In this document: positions 8,726 to 18,223 of the stretch, piece by piece | How positions within the stretch are numbered: position 1 is the first letter of the stretch | How the letters are laid out: each line of letters starts with the position of its first letter | Origin: Shewanella sp. NFH-SH190041 | GTDB taxonomy: Bacteria; Pseudomonadota; Gammaproteobacteria; Enterobacterales; Shewanellaceae | DNA: 64,000 bases | Direction of reading: 5' to 3' | Assembly (NCBI RefSeq): GCF_024363255.1 | Contig: NZ_AP026070.1 | Span: 1,860,001 to 1,924,000, forward strand | Position numbers and translations under genes: made by a program | The notes under the pieces: generated by a model | Told to the model about the DNA's origin: nothing | The model's database searches: none | What the model saw: only the letters and a program-made list of their open reading frames with translations

Positions 8726-9319
8726 CTAACCCGCGCTGAGTTTATCCACAGAGACAAAACAGTGCTCGCTAAAGGTGTCGAGAAAGTAATTTACCTCTGG
8801 CATAGTGGCGCGGTAGTGTTCCAGCATCTCCCCGAGCCGTTCTTTGACATTATCAAATTCATTATTACCGAAACGGATTTCATCCATGGCTTTAAAGTAG
8901 GCGGAGATTAAGTCTGCCGCTTTGACGAGATCTTTATATTCCGGATCCACCTGGGATTGAATAATCAAATTTTCAAAGGTGGCTTGCAGGGGTTCGGGCA
9001 GGCTGCGGACACAGTCAATTTCTGCCAGTTTTTCCAGTTTTTTGAATTCTTTGGTTAGCTCAGGGTTATGGTATTTGGTGACATGGTTAATGTCTTGCAG
9101 CTTGGTTTCTGAGCATTCGTGGTATAGCGCCAGCGTTGCCGCTTTTTCCGGGTTCAGCTGCCCTTGAAAGAAGGTGTTGCGGATCACCGCCAGCATATGG
9201 GCAATTACGGCCACCTGATGAGAATGCTCTGCAATATTTTCTTTTTTAACGCAATGCATCAATGCCCAACGCTTGATTAGCGGCATGCGTAGTATCCAGG
9301 CCAGAAAGGTACTTTTCAT
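8726..9319 (-). CDS. yfbR: 5'-deoxynucleotidase YfbR (HD domain), variant metal motif
   Basis: This 197-aa HD-domain protein is homologous to YfbR, which dephosphorylates deoxynucleoside 5'-monophosphates. Matching landmarks are KRWALMHCV, NIAEHSHQVA (first metal His), VKAADLISAYFKA (last metal Asp) and GNNEF. The usual HD pair reads HE here (YHECSETKLQD), and the TGDLPTPVKY segment of E. coli is changed to LQDINHVTKY. It may therefore have altered metal or substrate use. It lies between alaA and dgt; alaA-yfbR adjacency is conserved in enterics. Confidence 0.85.
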   Translation of the reverse strand: MKSTFLAWILRMPLIKRWALMHCVKKENIAEHSHQVAVIAHMLAVIRNTFFQGQLNPEKAATLALYHECSETKLQDINHVTKYHNPELTKEFKKLEKLAEIDCVRSLPEPLQATFENLIIQSQVDPEYKDLVKAADLISAYFKAMDEIRFGNNEFDNVKERLGEMLEHYRATMPEVNYFLDTFSEHCFVSVDKLSAG

Positions 9320-9546
9320 AATAATTCCTGCTGTACGGGAGATAATGGCTTACACCACAGATTTGCTCAGGTTAGCGCGTCTGCCAATCTGATACCAGCG
9401 CAATGCTATACAGCCGGGCAAGCCCAACCTGTGTCAGCTAAAGCGCGCGGTTGAATAAGCGCGTGATGCATTAATGCTGCGAGAATTTTTGGGGAAAAGT
9501 AGATTTCGGCAAGGTGATAATCAGGTGGCGATTGAGGGTATTACGA

Positions 9547-9600
9547 ATTACCGGATACCGCTGAGTGACAGCGTGGGTATCCGGTAATGTATCCGGTAAT
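9547..9600. repeat. 13-bp inverted repeat plus 12-bp tandem duplication
   Basis: ATTACCGGATACC (9547-9559) is the exact inverse of GGTATCCGGTAAT (9576-9588), and inside it GCTG/CAGC also pair. The right arm's last 12 bases (GTATCCGGTAAT) are then repeated directly at 9589-9600. It lies just past the alaA stop. It could act as a terminator or mRNA-end hairpin, though no T-run follows. Confidence 0.7.
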
Positions 9601-9615
9601 GTAAGGAGCGGTGGC

Positions 9616-10830
9616 TTACTGGTGATAAGTGTCCAAGAAGGAACCAAATTCTGTCAGTGCCTTTTGCAAATCTTCTTTCCACGGCAGGAATACAACCCGT
9701 AGGTGATCCGGCTCTGGCCAGTTAAATGCAGTACCCTGTACCAGCAAAATTTTGCGATCGCGTAATAAATCCAAAACCAGCTTTTCATCATCGCGGAGGT
9801 TGAATTTCTTCGCATCCAGTTTGGGGAAGGCATACATAGCGCCTTTCGGCTTTTTACAGCTGACACCGGGAATGCTGTTGAGCAGTTCATAACAGGTATC
9901 GCGCTGTTGAGCGAGGCGGCCTGTTGGCAGGATCAGCTCATTAATGCTCTGGTATCCCCCCAATGCGGTCTGAATTGCATGTTGGTTGGGCACATTGGCA
10001 CATAGACGCATTGAGGCCAGCATATCCAAGCCTTCGATATAGCTTTTGGCCCCTTTTAGGTTGCCGGTTAGCATCATCCACCCCACCCGGAATCCAGCTG
10101 CGCGGTAGGCTTTTGACAGGCCATTAAAGGTAACGGTGAGAATATCATCAGACAGCCCGGCCGCTGGCACGTGTTTGGCATCGTCGTAAAGGATTTTGTC
10201 ATAGATCTCATCGGCAAACAGGATCAGATCATGCTGGCGACAGATTTCAATTAATTCCAGTATTAATGCTTCACTGTATACCGCACCTGTGGGGTTATTG
10301 GGGTTGATCATCACCAATGCCCGGGTGCGAGGGGTGATTTTACTGCGGATATCATCCAGATCAGGGAACCAATCAGACTCCTCATCACAGCGATAATGGA
10401 TAGCTTTACCGCCAGCTAAATGTGCCGCAGCGGTCCACAGCGGATAATCCGGCGAGGGGATCAGCACTTCATCGTCGGCATTGAGCAGTCCTTGCAGCGC
10501 CATCACAATCAGCTCAGAAACACCATTGCCGATATAAATATCATCAATGTCCGCCCCCATAATGCCTTGGGACTGGTAGTGTTGCACAATGGCTTTGCGG
10601 GCAGAAAACAGCCCTTTGGATTCACAATATCCCTGAGCGCTAGGCAGGTTAAGGATAACATCGCGCACGATTTCTTCAGGCGCTTCAAAACCGAACGGCG
10701 CAGGGTTGCCGATATTCAGCTTCATGATCCTGTGGCCTTCGTCTTCTAAACGGCGGGCTTCCTTATGTACTGGACCGCGGATATCGTAACAAACACTGTC
10801 CAGCTTATGGGATTTTATAATAGGGCGCAT
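9616..10830 (-). CDS. alaA: Alanine-synthesising aminotransferase AlaA (PLP)
   Basis: This class I/II PLP aminotransferase makes alanine from pyruvate and glutamate. It is 404 aa from ATG 10830, which has AGAGG 6 bases upstream, and aligns end to end with E. coli AlaA (YfbQ). The open frame extends 21 codons further without support. Visible motifs are NIGNPAPFGFEAPEE, NPNNPTGAVYS, FADEIYDKILYD and the PLP lysine in NGLSKAYRAAGFR. It precedes yfbR on the same strand, as in E. coli. Confidence 0.94.
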   Translation of the reverse strand: MRPIIKSHKLDSVCYDIRGPVHKEARRLEDEGHRIMKLNIGNPAPFGFEAPEEIVRDVILNLPSAQGYCESKGLFSARKAIVQHYQSQGIMGADIDDIYIGNGVSELIVMALQGLLNADDEVLIPSPDYPLWTAAAHLAGGKAIHYRCDEESDWFPDLDDIRSKITPRTRALVMINPNNPTGAVYSEALILELIEICRQHDLILFADEIYDKILYDDAKHVPAAGLSDDILTVTFNGLSKAYRAAGFRVGWMMLTGNLKGAKSYIEGLDMLASMRLCANVPNQHAIQTALGGYQSINELILPTGRLAQQRDTCYELLNSIPGVSCKKPKGAMYAFPKLDAKKFNLRDDEKLVLDLLRDRKILLVQGTAFNWPEPDHLRVVFLPWKEDLQKALTEFGSFLDTYHQ

Positions 10831-11412
10831 CAATACCTCTAAAGACGCAAAAAAACCGGATAACACAGCGCAAGATATCTGAAAAACCGGCACTTAGAAA
10901 GAGGGGAAATCAAGCAAATTTCAACTTAGCTGATTTTATTTGTGCAGCATAATGTTTTGCCGCAACGTGATATTTATACCTATGTCAGTATGCTGTTTTT
11001 GTTGAAAGGGGAATGTCAGCATAATGTCATGGTAATGATATTTATGGCCGCAGATATCAATGGTGGCTTAGTTCGTTTTGCTGAGCATGAGGAAAAATCG
11101 ATGTCATTAATATGTGGTTTAAGTAACTTTTTGTGATTATTTATAATGATGATTTACTGGTTTTTAATGATTTTTTGTTGACTCATTATTGCTGGCGTTT
11201 TACTTTCTGCGCGATGTTTGACTGCGACATTGTTGGTTAGCAGTAAAGGTAGAATTGCCCATTGCTGGCCGACGAGTTAAATGCCGTTATTTTTTAATGC
11301 AGATAATTATCCGGTTGGAGTCAAACAGCTGTATTAGTGCAGTGATGTATCTATGTAACTGTGCTGTGTTGTTTTTGTCATTGATGACCTGAAACTAGAA
11401 GGACCTAAGTGC
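10831..11412. other. Intergenic region, alaA to NhaC-type antiporter
   Basis: This 580-base AT-rich divergent region should contain both promoters. I found no convincing gene, RNA or operator. A 64-codon open frame at 10942 has no family resemblance. Confidence 0.5.
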
Positions 11413-12795
11413 ATGTCAGAGCCGACAGCGTTAAGTCTTATTCCTCCTGCAGTGGTATTGACGTTAGCCATCTGGTTACGTCGTCCTATTTTATCCCTGA
11501 TTATTGGTGCTTTGGTGGGCCTGTTACTGTATCGGCCTGGCGAGGTGTTACCACAATTTGCCGCTATTTCTCTTAATGTGATGGCTGATGACACGATTGG
11601 CTGGCTGATTTTAGTGTGTGGCAGTTTCGGTGCGCTGATCGCTTTATTAGTCCGCACCGGTGGGGCGATGGCCTTTGGGCGCAATGCCTTGAAATTGGCT
11701 AAGGGCCCCAGATCCTCTCTGTTAATGACTTTTTTGCTGGGGATTGTCATTTTTGTAGATGACTACTTAAATGCCTTGACCGTTGGCTCGACCATGAAAC
11801 GGGTGACGGATAAGTTCAATGTATCCAGAGAAATGCTTGCCTATGTTGTGGATTCCACCGCAGCACCCGTGTGTGTGTTGGTGCCGTTATCGACGTGGGC
11901 GGTCTTTTTTGGTGGTTTGCTGGTGGATAATGGTGTCGCGCCCCCTGGCCAAGCCATTGCTGTTTATATGCAGGCGATTCCTTATATGTTGTATGCCTGG
12001 TTGGCAATTGTGGTGGTGGTTCTGGTGATTGCTGGGGTGATCCCCACAGTCGGGCCGATGAAAAAAGCTCAGCAAATGGCCGCGAAAGGGGCGCCGGCAC
12101 TGAAACAGGTTGATTTGGATGAGGTGCAGACATCGGATGAATATGCGGTAAAGGCGATGGAAGAAGAGTTTGCCAATGCTGATAGACAGGGAAAATTGCA
12201 TAATTTTCTGGTTCCTATCATTTTGCTGGTGGCCTTTACTGTTTATTTTGATATTGATGTCTGGCTGGGATTATTGGCCACTCTTGCTGTCACCCTGCCT
12301 TACTACGCAGTGCAACGTTTGATGCCATTAGCGGAAATGATGGAGCAGATGATTGATGGTTTTAAAAGTATGCTGCCAGCCATCGGCACTGTTATTGCCG
12401 CATTTGTCTTTAAAGATGTGTGCGATAAATTGATGTTGCCGCAGTATGTGATTGAAAGCTTGAGTCCGTTTATGACAGCTAATTTACTGCCGGCAGTTGT
12501 TTTTATCGCGATGGCATTACTGGCATTTGCCACTGGCTCCAGTTGGGGCATTTTTGCGGTATCTATTCCGATTGTCATGCCATTGGCACAATCTGTTGGC
12601 GCGGATATCCCCTTGGTTATCGGTGCGTTATTGTCAGCATCCTCCTTTGGCAGTCAAGCCTGCTTTTATTCTGACTCCACCGTTTTAGCGGCACAGGGTT
12701 CAGGTTGTAATTTGGTGAGCCATGGTTTAACTCAGTTACCTTATGCTCTGTTTGCTGCGGTATTGGCTGTGATTGGCTTTCTATTATTGGCATAG
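11413..12795 (+). CDS. NhaC-family Na+/H+ antiporter-type transporter
   Basis: This 460-aa inner-membrane carrier has about 11-12 hydrophobic helices. Family landmarks are GAMAFGRNALKLAKGPR, the VDDYLNALTVG acidic segment, STAAPVCVLVPLSTW, TGSSWGIFAVSIP and the C-terminal SDSTVLAAQG. The NhaC superfamily includes sodium/proton exchangers and some amino-acid or carboxylate exchangers, so the substrate is uncertain. The start ATG follows AGAAGGACC. It stands alone, with its own terminator downstream. Confidence 0.85.
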   Translation: MSEPTALSLIPPAVVLTLAIWLRRPILSLIIGALVGLLLYRPGEVLPQFAAISLNVMADDTIGWLILVCGSFGALIALLVRTGGAMAFGRNALKLAKGPRSSLLMTFLLGIVIFVDDYLNALTVGSTMKRVTDKFNVSREMLAYVVDSTAAPVCVLVPLSTWAVFFGGLLVDNGVAPPGQAIAVYMQAIPYMLYAWLAIVVVVLVIAGVIPTVGPMKKAQQMAAKGAPALKQVDLDEVQTSDEYAVKAMEEEFANADRQGKLHNFLVPIILLVAFTVYFDIDVWLGLLATLAVTLPYYAVQRLMPLAEMMEQMIDGFKSMLPAIGTVIAAFVFKDVCDKLMLPQYVIESLSPFMTANLLPAVVFIAMALLAFATGSSWGIFAVSIPIVMPLAQSVGADIPLVIGALLSASSFGSQACFYSDSTVLAAQGSGCNLVSHGLTQLPYALFAAVLAVIGFLLLA

Positions 12796-12894
12796 GTATG
12801 AGATGGATATCGGCATGAAAAAGCGTGTGTTCTATTGAGTATCAATTACCAACATTCATCATGCTGATCTTTTTCAATTGTGATCAATGTCAAT

Positions 12895-12921
12895 AAAAAA
12901 GCTGCCGTTAGGCGGCTTTTT
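12895..12921 (+). terminator. Rho-independent terminator after the NhaC-type gene
   Basis: The hairpin AGCTGCC-GTTA-GGCGGCT, flanked by A-rich and T5 tracts, lies 100 bases after the stop. The flanking A/T tracts allow some minus-strand function. Confidence 0.8.
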
Positions 12922-12946
12922 ACTTTATCGGTAAATGGTTTTTACA

Positions 12947-13084
12947 TTATTTCCATATTGTTGTGGCCGGTTTAACCTTATATTCCAGGGTGGGATGGTC
13001 AATATGGTTATCATTTTGCCAGACAACACAGGCGCTGAAGTGCTGGAATACGGTTTTCGCATTGGGAATATGCGCTAAAGTCCG
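12947..13084 (-). pseudogene. C-terminal gene remnant, unidentified
   Basis: A 45-codon minus-strand open stretch has protein-like composition (IPNAKTVFQHFSACVVWQND, then HIDHPTLEYKVKP) and stops at 12947-12949. A stop lies immediately upstream and there is no start codon, so it looks like the tail of a lost gene. I could not name the family. The following 13085-13435 is AT-rich and shows nothing else but the promoter region of the next gene. Confidence 0.35.
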
Positions 13085-13435
13085 TTATTGAATTGAATAA
13101 TGTGATCCAGGTCTCAATAGGATCTTTGTGGATTCATTTTTGATATTTTTTATTTACATTAAATTGATGTTTACATATGATTTAACGCGTTAGCATCTAT
13201 ATTAACTTTTTGTATTTAATAAAAGAAAATCCAATTAATTCAGTAGCATAAACTCTATTTTCTCATTTTATTGCAATAATCTGATACTTTAATTTCATTT
13301 TTGTGGTGAGTGTTGCTAGAATCGCCAGCCTAATTTAGAGCCGCCTTATCAATGTTGTCGTTAACCTGACTGTAATAATTATAATCCATACAGCGGTGGC
13401 ACATTTCCCGGGGTGGACCACTTAAATGAGACGCA

Positions 13436-14698
13436 ATGAAACTATTTGACCGAGCAAAGCAAATCCTTATCGCAGGATTCTGCATCAACCTGTGTATTGG
13501 TATTCTGTTTACCTGGAGCGTATTTAAAAAAGCGCTGGTAACGGATCTGGGCTGGAGTAACGCTGAAGCCTCCATGCCATACACTATCGCCATTATTACT
13601 TTTTCTATCTCCCTGTTACTTGCCGGAATTATCCAAGATAAATTTGGTCCTCGCCGGGTGTTAATCACGGGCACTATCATTTCTGGATTGGGCCTGATCG
13701 CTTCAGGTTATGCAACGACCCCAACCCAATTGCTGATTAGCTTTGGTGTGTTAGCTGGTGCGGGTATCGGTTTTGCCTATGCTTGTTTGGCTCCAGCGGC
13801 AATGAAATGGTTCCACCCATCTCACCGTGGTGTGGTAAATGGACTGATTGCAGCCGGTTTTGGCTTAGCCGGTGTGTATCTGGCACCGCTGATCACCCGC
13901 TTGATTTCTGCTTACGGTATTGGTTACTCATTTGTACTGCTGGGCGCAGCATTATTAGCGATTGCCGTCCCACTGGCATTCACCATTAATAACCCTCCGG
14001 TAGATTATCAGCCGGAAGGTGATGACAGTAAAACCGTGAAGCAGGTTACGGTTGCTAACGAAATTAACTGGCGCGGAATGCTGCGTACCCCACAGTTTTA
14101 TGCCATTTGGTTTATGTACCTGTGTGCATCTTCAACAGGTTTGATGATCATCGGTAATATCACCTCGATCGCCTCTGTGCAGACAGATATGAACGGTGCG
14201 GCACATTTGGTGGTGATTCTGGCATTGTTTAACACCTTTGGTCGTGTTGGTGCCGGTATGCTGAATGATAAAATCGGTGGTATGCGCACATTGGCACTGT
14301 CCTTTGTTTTGCAAATTGCCAATATGGTGATGTTCCCGCACTATCATGGTGAAATGGGGATGATGGTAGGTGCGGCATTAGCCGGGGTAAGTTACGGTAC
14401 CCTCCCTGCGGTATTCCCATCACTGACCGCTAATTTCTATGGCCTGAAAAACTACGGCACTAACTATGGTGTGGTTTATACCTCTTGGGGTGTGAGTGGC
14501 TTTATCGGCCCTGTGATTGCTGCTTTTGCAGTTGACTCCACCGGAACTTATGAGCTGGCTTATATTGCATCTGTCGTGATCATGTCTGCGGCATTAATCG
14601 TCTCTTTCCTGACGAAGCCGATTTCAGGTGTTGAAGACAAAGATGAAGATAAGGATGACGATATTGACACTGATATGCAGTGGCAAGCGGCTAACTGA
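13436..14698 (+). CDS. OFA-family MFS transporter (oxalate/formate antiporter-like)
   Basis: This is a 420-aa, 12-helix major facilitator protein. OFA-type landmarks are FTWSVFKKAL in helix 1-2, QDKFGPRRVLITG (MFS motif A), GAGIGFAYACLAPAAMKWF, GLGLIASGY and SYGTLPAVFPS. The C-terminus is highly acidic (DKDEDKDDDIDTD). The substrate is probably a small carboxylate, but the family is broad. The start ATG follows GAGACGCA, a modest ribosome binding site. It is monocistronic. Confidence 0.88.
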   Translation: MKLFDRAKQILIAGFCINLCIGILFTWSVFKKALVTDLGWSNAEASMPYTIAIITFSISLLLAGIIQDKFGPRRVLITGTIISGLGLIASGYATTPTQLLISFGVLAGAGIGFAYACLAPAAMKWFHPSHRGVVNGLIAAGFGLAGVYLAPLITRLISAYGIGYSFVLLGAALLAIAVPLAFTINNPPVDYQPEGDDSKTVKQVTVANEINWRGMLRTPQFYAIWFMYLCASSTGLMIIGNITSIASVQTDMNGAAHLVVILALFNTFGRVGAGMLNDKIGGMRTLALSFVLQIANMVMFPHYHGEMGMMVGAALAGVSYGTLPAVFPSLTANFYGLKNYGTNYGVVYTSWGVSGFIGPVIAAFAVDSTGTYELAYIASVVIMSAALIVSFLTKPISGVEDKDEDKDDDIDTDMQWQAAN

Positions 14699-14776
14699 TT
14701 AAGTTAATCGTGCTGGCATAATATTACACGGCAGGTGACAACGGACTTGCAATGAATCAATACCGGCAAGATAACT

Positions 14777-14804
14777 AACCGGCGCTTAAAGCGCCGGTTT
14801 TTTT
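14777..14804 (+). terminator. Rho-independent terminator after the OFA transporter
   Basis: AACCGGCGC-TTAAA-GCGCCGGTT, followed by a T-run, 80 bases past the stop. Confidence 0.9.
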
Positions 14805-15475
14805 ATGCCTGAAATAAGGTCGAACATATGCAAGATACTGATTGCGCCTTGTTGATAATGTTCTTATCAGAGTGACTCACAATCTTGTAGGGATAAAGCT
14901 GAGGATATTGGCCATTTAGGTTAGGGCTTCCAACAAATATATCTATTAGGCGGGTAAGGATTTTATTCGGTACTACAGATAGACTTGGGGCAAGGCATGA
15001 TGTTTGTCATCACCTTCATTAGGGCTTGCAGTAACGATTTTTAAAGCCGCCGCATAAGAGGGTGAGGGTGAGTGTTACCGAGGGCTTAGCTTTCCACACC
15101 ATAACACATGGAGCTAAATTTGGCGTTATGATGAGAGCCTATTCAGAGATTGAATGGGTGGATTGAATAGTACTGAAGGTTAGAAAGTATTCATCGCCAA
15201 AGATGCGATCTCTCAGCAGAAAAGATTTAGCCGAGACATATTCAGATGAGTGTGATTAATGTTAATACAGAAGGCAATTATAGGCCTATTCGCGCTCATA
15301 TGATTTTTACCCATGGGGTTAATTGTCGATATATTACTTATAACAATTTAATGGGATTCAATTGACTGTTGCTATGGGCTTTAAAATAAACTGTCAGAAA
15401 TTAGACACTCAAATTGAGTTAACCATTAATGATATAGCGCGAGTTGATAAAGACGTTTTAGTAAATAATAGCTAC
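14805..15475. other. Long intergenic region without assignable gene
   Basis: These 670 bases lie between the MFS gene and efp. Only short open stretches are present. One (15374-15490, plus) would run into the efp terminator and is probably chance. The composition is AT-rich, and the stretch may be decayed accessory DNA. I see no tRNA, CRISPR or clear repeat. Confidence 0.45.
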
Positions 15476-15503
15476 AAAAAAACCAGCCCGTAGGCTGGCT
15501 TTG
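15476..15503 (-). terminator. Rho-independent terminator after efp
   Basis: On the minus strand AGCCAGCC-TACG-GGCTGGT is followed by T7. It lies immediately after the efp stop. Confidence 0.9.
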
Positions 15504-15518
15504 TATCGGATACCGAAA

Positions 15519-16082
15519 TTACACGCGCTTTTTGAATTCGCCGGTACGGGTATCGATTTCGATTTTGTCGCCTTCTTTAACGAAGTCAGCAACCATAACT
15601 TCCAGATCAGAACCTACGATCTTAGCAGGCTTCATCACTTTACCAGAAGTATCGCCACGGGCAGCAGGTTCAGTGTAACCTACTTCACGAACGATAGTGG
15701 TTGGCAGTTCAACAGAGATAGCTTTGCCTTCGTAGAAGGTAACCTGGCACTGCTCTTCCATGCCATCAACGATGTACTTGGCAGCATCGCCCATATTGTC
15801 AGCTTCAACGTCATACTGGTTGTATTCTGCATCCATGAATACATACATAGGATCAGCAAAATAAGAATAGGTACAATCCAGACGCTCTAATACGATAACG
15901 TCCATCTTGTCTTCACCTTTGAAGGTGGTTTCAGTACTGGAATCGATCAGTACGTGCTTCAGCTTCATCTTAACGATAGCTGCGTTACGGCCAGAACGGG
16001 TAGTTTCAGTCTTCTGTACAACCCATGGGCTGCCATTGAACATGATCATGTTACCTGGACGGATTTCATGAGCAGTTTTCAT
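15519..16082 (-). CDS. efp: Elongation factor P, arginine-32 (rhamnosylated) type
   Basis: EF-P relieves ribosome stalling at polyproline. This 187-aa protein has the KOW-like N domain and two OB domains, ending [13 protein letters not shown]. The loop that reaches the peptidyl-transferase centre reads RSGRNAA, with Arg at position 32, not the Lys used by the EpmAB system. This is the Pseudomonas/Shewanella type modified with rhamnose by EarP, whose gene lies directly upstream on the same strand with a 49-base gap. The start ATG has AGGAAA at good spacing. Confidence 0.97.
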   Translation of the reverse strand: MKTAHEIRPGNMIMFNGSPWVVQKTETTRSGRNAAIVKMKLKHVLIDSSTETTFKGEDKMDVIVLERLDCTYSYFADPMYVFMDAEYNQYDVEADNMGDAAKYIVDGMEEQCQVTFYEGKAISVELPTTIVREVGYTEPAARGDTSGKVMKPAKIVGSDLEVMVADFVKEGDKIEIDTRTGEFKKRV

Positions 16083-16131
16083 TGCTAAATTTCCTATATT
16101 TTTGACTTTGCACTTCAGCGCAGTATTTTAG

Positions 16132-17304
16132 CTATTTTCTGACGAATTGCACTAGGCGACTTGCCAGATCTGCGGGATTAATTGCATCGATTGGCCATTG
16201 TTTGGCATGTTGCTGCAGTGCAGTTGTTGTTTTTTCCAACTGTTGCCAGTTTAAGGCCACTTCAACCGGATGCCCCTGGTTAAATGCCATATTCAATGCT
16301 TGCCAGTAACGACCAATCTCTGGAGCGAGATTATGGCAGTAAAGTGCCATAAAAGCTTGTAATTTTATCAGGTGGTAATCTTCATCCTGCGGATAAATAT
16401 GCCAGATAAACGGCTTTGCTGCCCATTGTGCTCGAAGGAATGAATCCTCTCCGCGCACAATATTCATATCACAGCTCCACAGTAATCTGTCATACCCCTC
16501 TTGGTCTGTCATTGGCAGAATATGCAAACTGACATTGCCTTGGGTAAAGGTTTGGCCGGGTTTAACCGTTTCAGGTGGGCAGGGTAGCCAATCGGTAAGC
16601 GAGTTTAAACTGCGGCCTTTGGGCAATAATACATGGACTGGCCGGTCAGTTTGCTGCCATTGTTGGCACAGTGCCGGTAAAGCCGGGGTTTCATAACTGA
16701 ATACGCTAATCACGCGATCATCGTCTGCGATGCCGGTTAAGCCCAATTGTTGAAACAACGCGCGGCGATTGCTGATATCCGCCTGCCAGCGGTCACGCTC
16801 GGCAAACAGGTTTTTCTCACAAATAAGGCCACCGGTTTTGGGGGTAAAGCCAGGGAAAAAGAAATACTTGTCTATGCCGCTGGCCTGCATTGATGGCAGA
16901 CCGTGACAGCCATCAACCCAAGTTTCCGCGCAGAGATATTCAAGATTAAGCCAGCAGGGAAGGGCACCATTTTGTTGTTTTCGCTGCTGCAGAGTGTGCT
17001 TAACACTATTTGGCAGTTCACAGGCAAATGCTTCAATCAGCACTGCACCGGGTTGCCAGGCCTGAGGCAGCGGCTCTCGCCAAGGCAAAATGGTAACACC
17101 GGAAAAGCATTGCTCTGTCAGTGCTGGATTGAGTTGCGGCAAAATATGGGCAAAGCTGTGCAGATCATCAACCCAGAGACGAATATCTAATTGATACTCT
17201 TTGGCTAATTGGCGCGCCAGACGCCAGGTGACACCAATATCGCCATAGTTATCAACCACAGCGCAGAAAATATCCCAATGGGGAGAAACAGTATGGGTAG
17301 ACAT
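16132..17304 (-). CDS. earP: EF-P arginine rhamnosyltransferase EarP
   Basis: EarP (DUF2331) transfers rhamnose from dTDP-L-rhamnose to Arg32 of EF-P. At 390 aa it has the expected length for this GT-B enzyme. The N-terminal VVDNYGDIGVTWRLA carries the catalytic Asp residues, and the C-terminal domain has the nucleotide-sugar motif NIVRGEDSFLRAQWAAKPFIW. It is upstream of efp on the minus strand, probably co-transcribed, and the matching Arg32 in EF-P supports function. The start ATG follows GAGGGA. Confidence 0.96.
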   Translation of the reverse strand: MSTHTVSPHWDIFCAVVDNYGDIGVTWRLARQLAKEYQLDIRLWVDDLHSFAHILPQLNPALTEQCFSGVTILPWREPLPQAWQPGAVLIEAFACELPNSVKHTLQQRKQQNGALPCWLNLEYLCAETWVDGCHGLPSMQASGIDKYFFFPGFTPKTGGLICEKNLFAERDRWQADISNRRALFQQLGLTGIADDDRVISVFSYETPALPALCQQWQQTDRPVHVLLPKGRSLNSLTDWLPCPPETVKPGQTFTQGNVSLHILPMTDQEGYDRLLWSCDMNIVRGEDSFLRAQWAAKPFIWHIYPQDEDYHLIKLQAFMALYCHNLAPEIGRYWQALNMAFNQGHPVEVALNWQQLEKTTTALQQHAKQWPIDAINPADLASRLVQFVRK

Positions 17305-17346
17305 GGGATCCCTCGGTCATATTAAGACCATCTGTCAGTAAGGCTC

Positions 17347-17579
17347 GGGTCTGTTGACGTTTCATGGTTAAATTTTGTTCGAGATAAAAGCGTGTTTATC
17401 GTGGCGAGGGGTTTGCTGCCTAGTTATTCTAAGCAAGAACCGCTCAACAAAGAGTAAAACGCTTTTAGCCGAACCATTCGGGTAGCGTTTGAGGTTCCTT
17501 TCTACTGCGTTATCGGCTTATTATCAGGTAGCGCAACTACATATCAAAGCCTCTGCCTTGTATAAAAGGTCAACAGACA
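17347..17579. repeat. Dispersed intergenic repeat, copy A (MITE-like)
   Basis: This is one of three copies of a repeat (others at 32986 and 38540). It begins GGGTCTGTTGACGTTTCA and ends AAAAGGTCAACAGAC, which are inverted versions of each other. Shared inner blocks are GGTTAAATTTTGTT, ACAAAG(A/C)GTAAAA, TGCGTTATCGGCTTAT and GCCTCTGCCTTGTATAAA. This copy lacks the segment just before the right end that B and C keep. There is no coding capacity. Confidence 0.8.
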
Positions 17580-17600
17580 CGCACTTTTGAAACATTAATA

Positions 17601-17626
17601 AAAAAAGCGGCCATCGGCCGCTTTTT
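17601..17626 (-). terminator. Rho-independent terminator after fldA
   Basis: AAAAAGCGGCC-ATC-GGCCGCTTTTT lies 17 bases past the fldA stop. It is symmetrical and could work both ways. Confidence 0.88.
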
Positions 17627-17642
17627 GCTGTCAGAAGGAAGA

Positions 17643-18170
17643 TTAGTCTTCCAGCTCTGCCAGACACATTTCTTCATAAATCTGCTTAACCCAAGCATCA
17701 ACACGCTGATCGGTCAATTCTGGTTGACGGTCTTCGTCAATGCCCAGACCGATAAAGTGCTTATCATCAATTTGTGCTTTAGATGCTTCGAATTCATAGC
17801 CTTCAGTTGGCCAATTACCGATAATGATGCCACCGCGGGACTGAACAATATCACCCACCATACCCATGGCATCGAGGAAGTACTCTGCGTAATCTTCCTG
17901 ATCGCCACAACCGAAGATGGCGACTAATTTATCGTTAAAGTCAATTTGTTCCAGCTCTGGGAAAAAGTCATCCCAGTCGCACTGGGCTTCACCGTAATAC
18001 CAGGTTGGAATACCGAAAATCAGCAGATCAAAATCAGCGATTTCTTCTTTGGTGCTCTTGGCGATGTCTTTAACGTCAACCATTTGCTTACCCAGTTTTT
18101 TCTGGATCATTTTGGCTACAGCTTCGGTGTTACCTGTGTCACTACCGAAAAAAAGACCTACAGTTGCCAT
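17643..18170 (-). CDS. fldA: Flavodoxin 1
   Basis: This 175-aa FMN electron carrier supplies reductive radical enzymes. The phosphate-binding loop FGSDTGNTEAVA, the FMN-stacking segment PTWYYGEAQCDWDDF and GCGDQEDYAEYFLDAMG are all present. ATG 18170 (MATVGLFF) is preferred over the upstream in-frame ATG 18203, because AAAGGAAAG sits just ahead. It is the last gene of the ybfF-DUF2788-ybfE-fldA run, the same order as in E. coli apart from the small inserted gene. Confidence 0.96.
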   Translation of the reverse strand: MATVGLFFGSDTGNTEAVAKMIQKKLGKQMVDVKDIAKSTKEEIADFDLLIFGIPTWYYGEAQCDWDDFFPELEQIDFNDKLVAIFGCGDQEDYAEYFLDAMGMVGDIVQSRGGIIIGNWPTEGYEFEASKAQIDDKHFIGLGIDEDRQPELTDQRVDAWVKQIYEEMCLAELED

Positions 18171-18223
18171 TGTCTTTCCTTTATGTTGAGTTCGCGATGT
18201 CACTTATCGTGGTACAAAAACTG

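Noticed and set aside
15374..15490. 39-codon plus-strand frame before efp
   Set aside because: It reads into the efp terminator hairpin and lacks a ribosome binding site.
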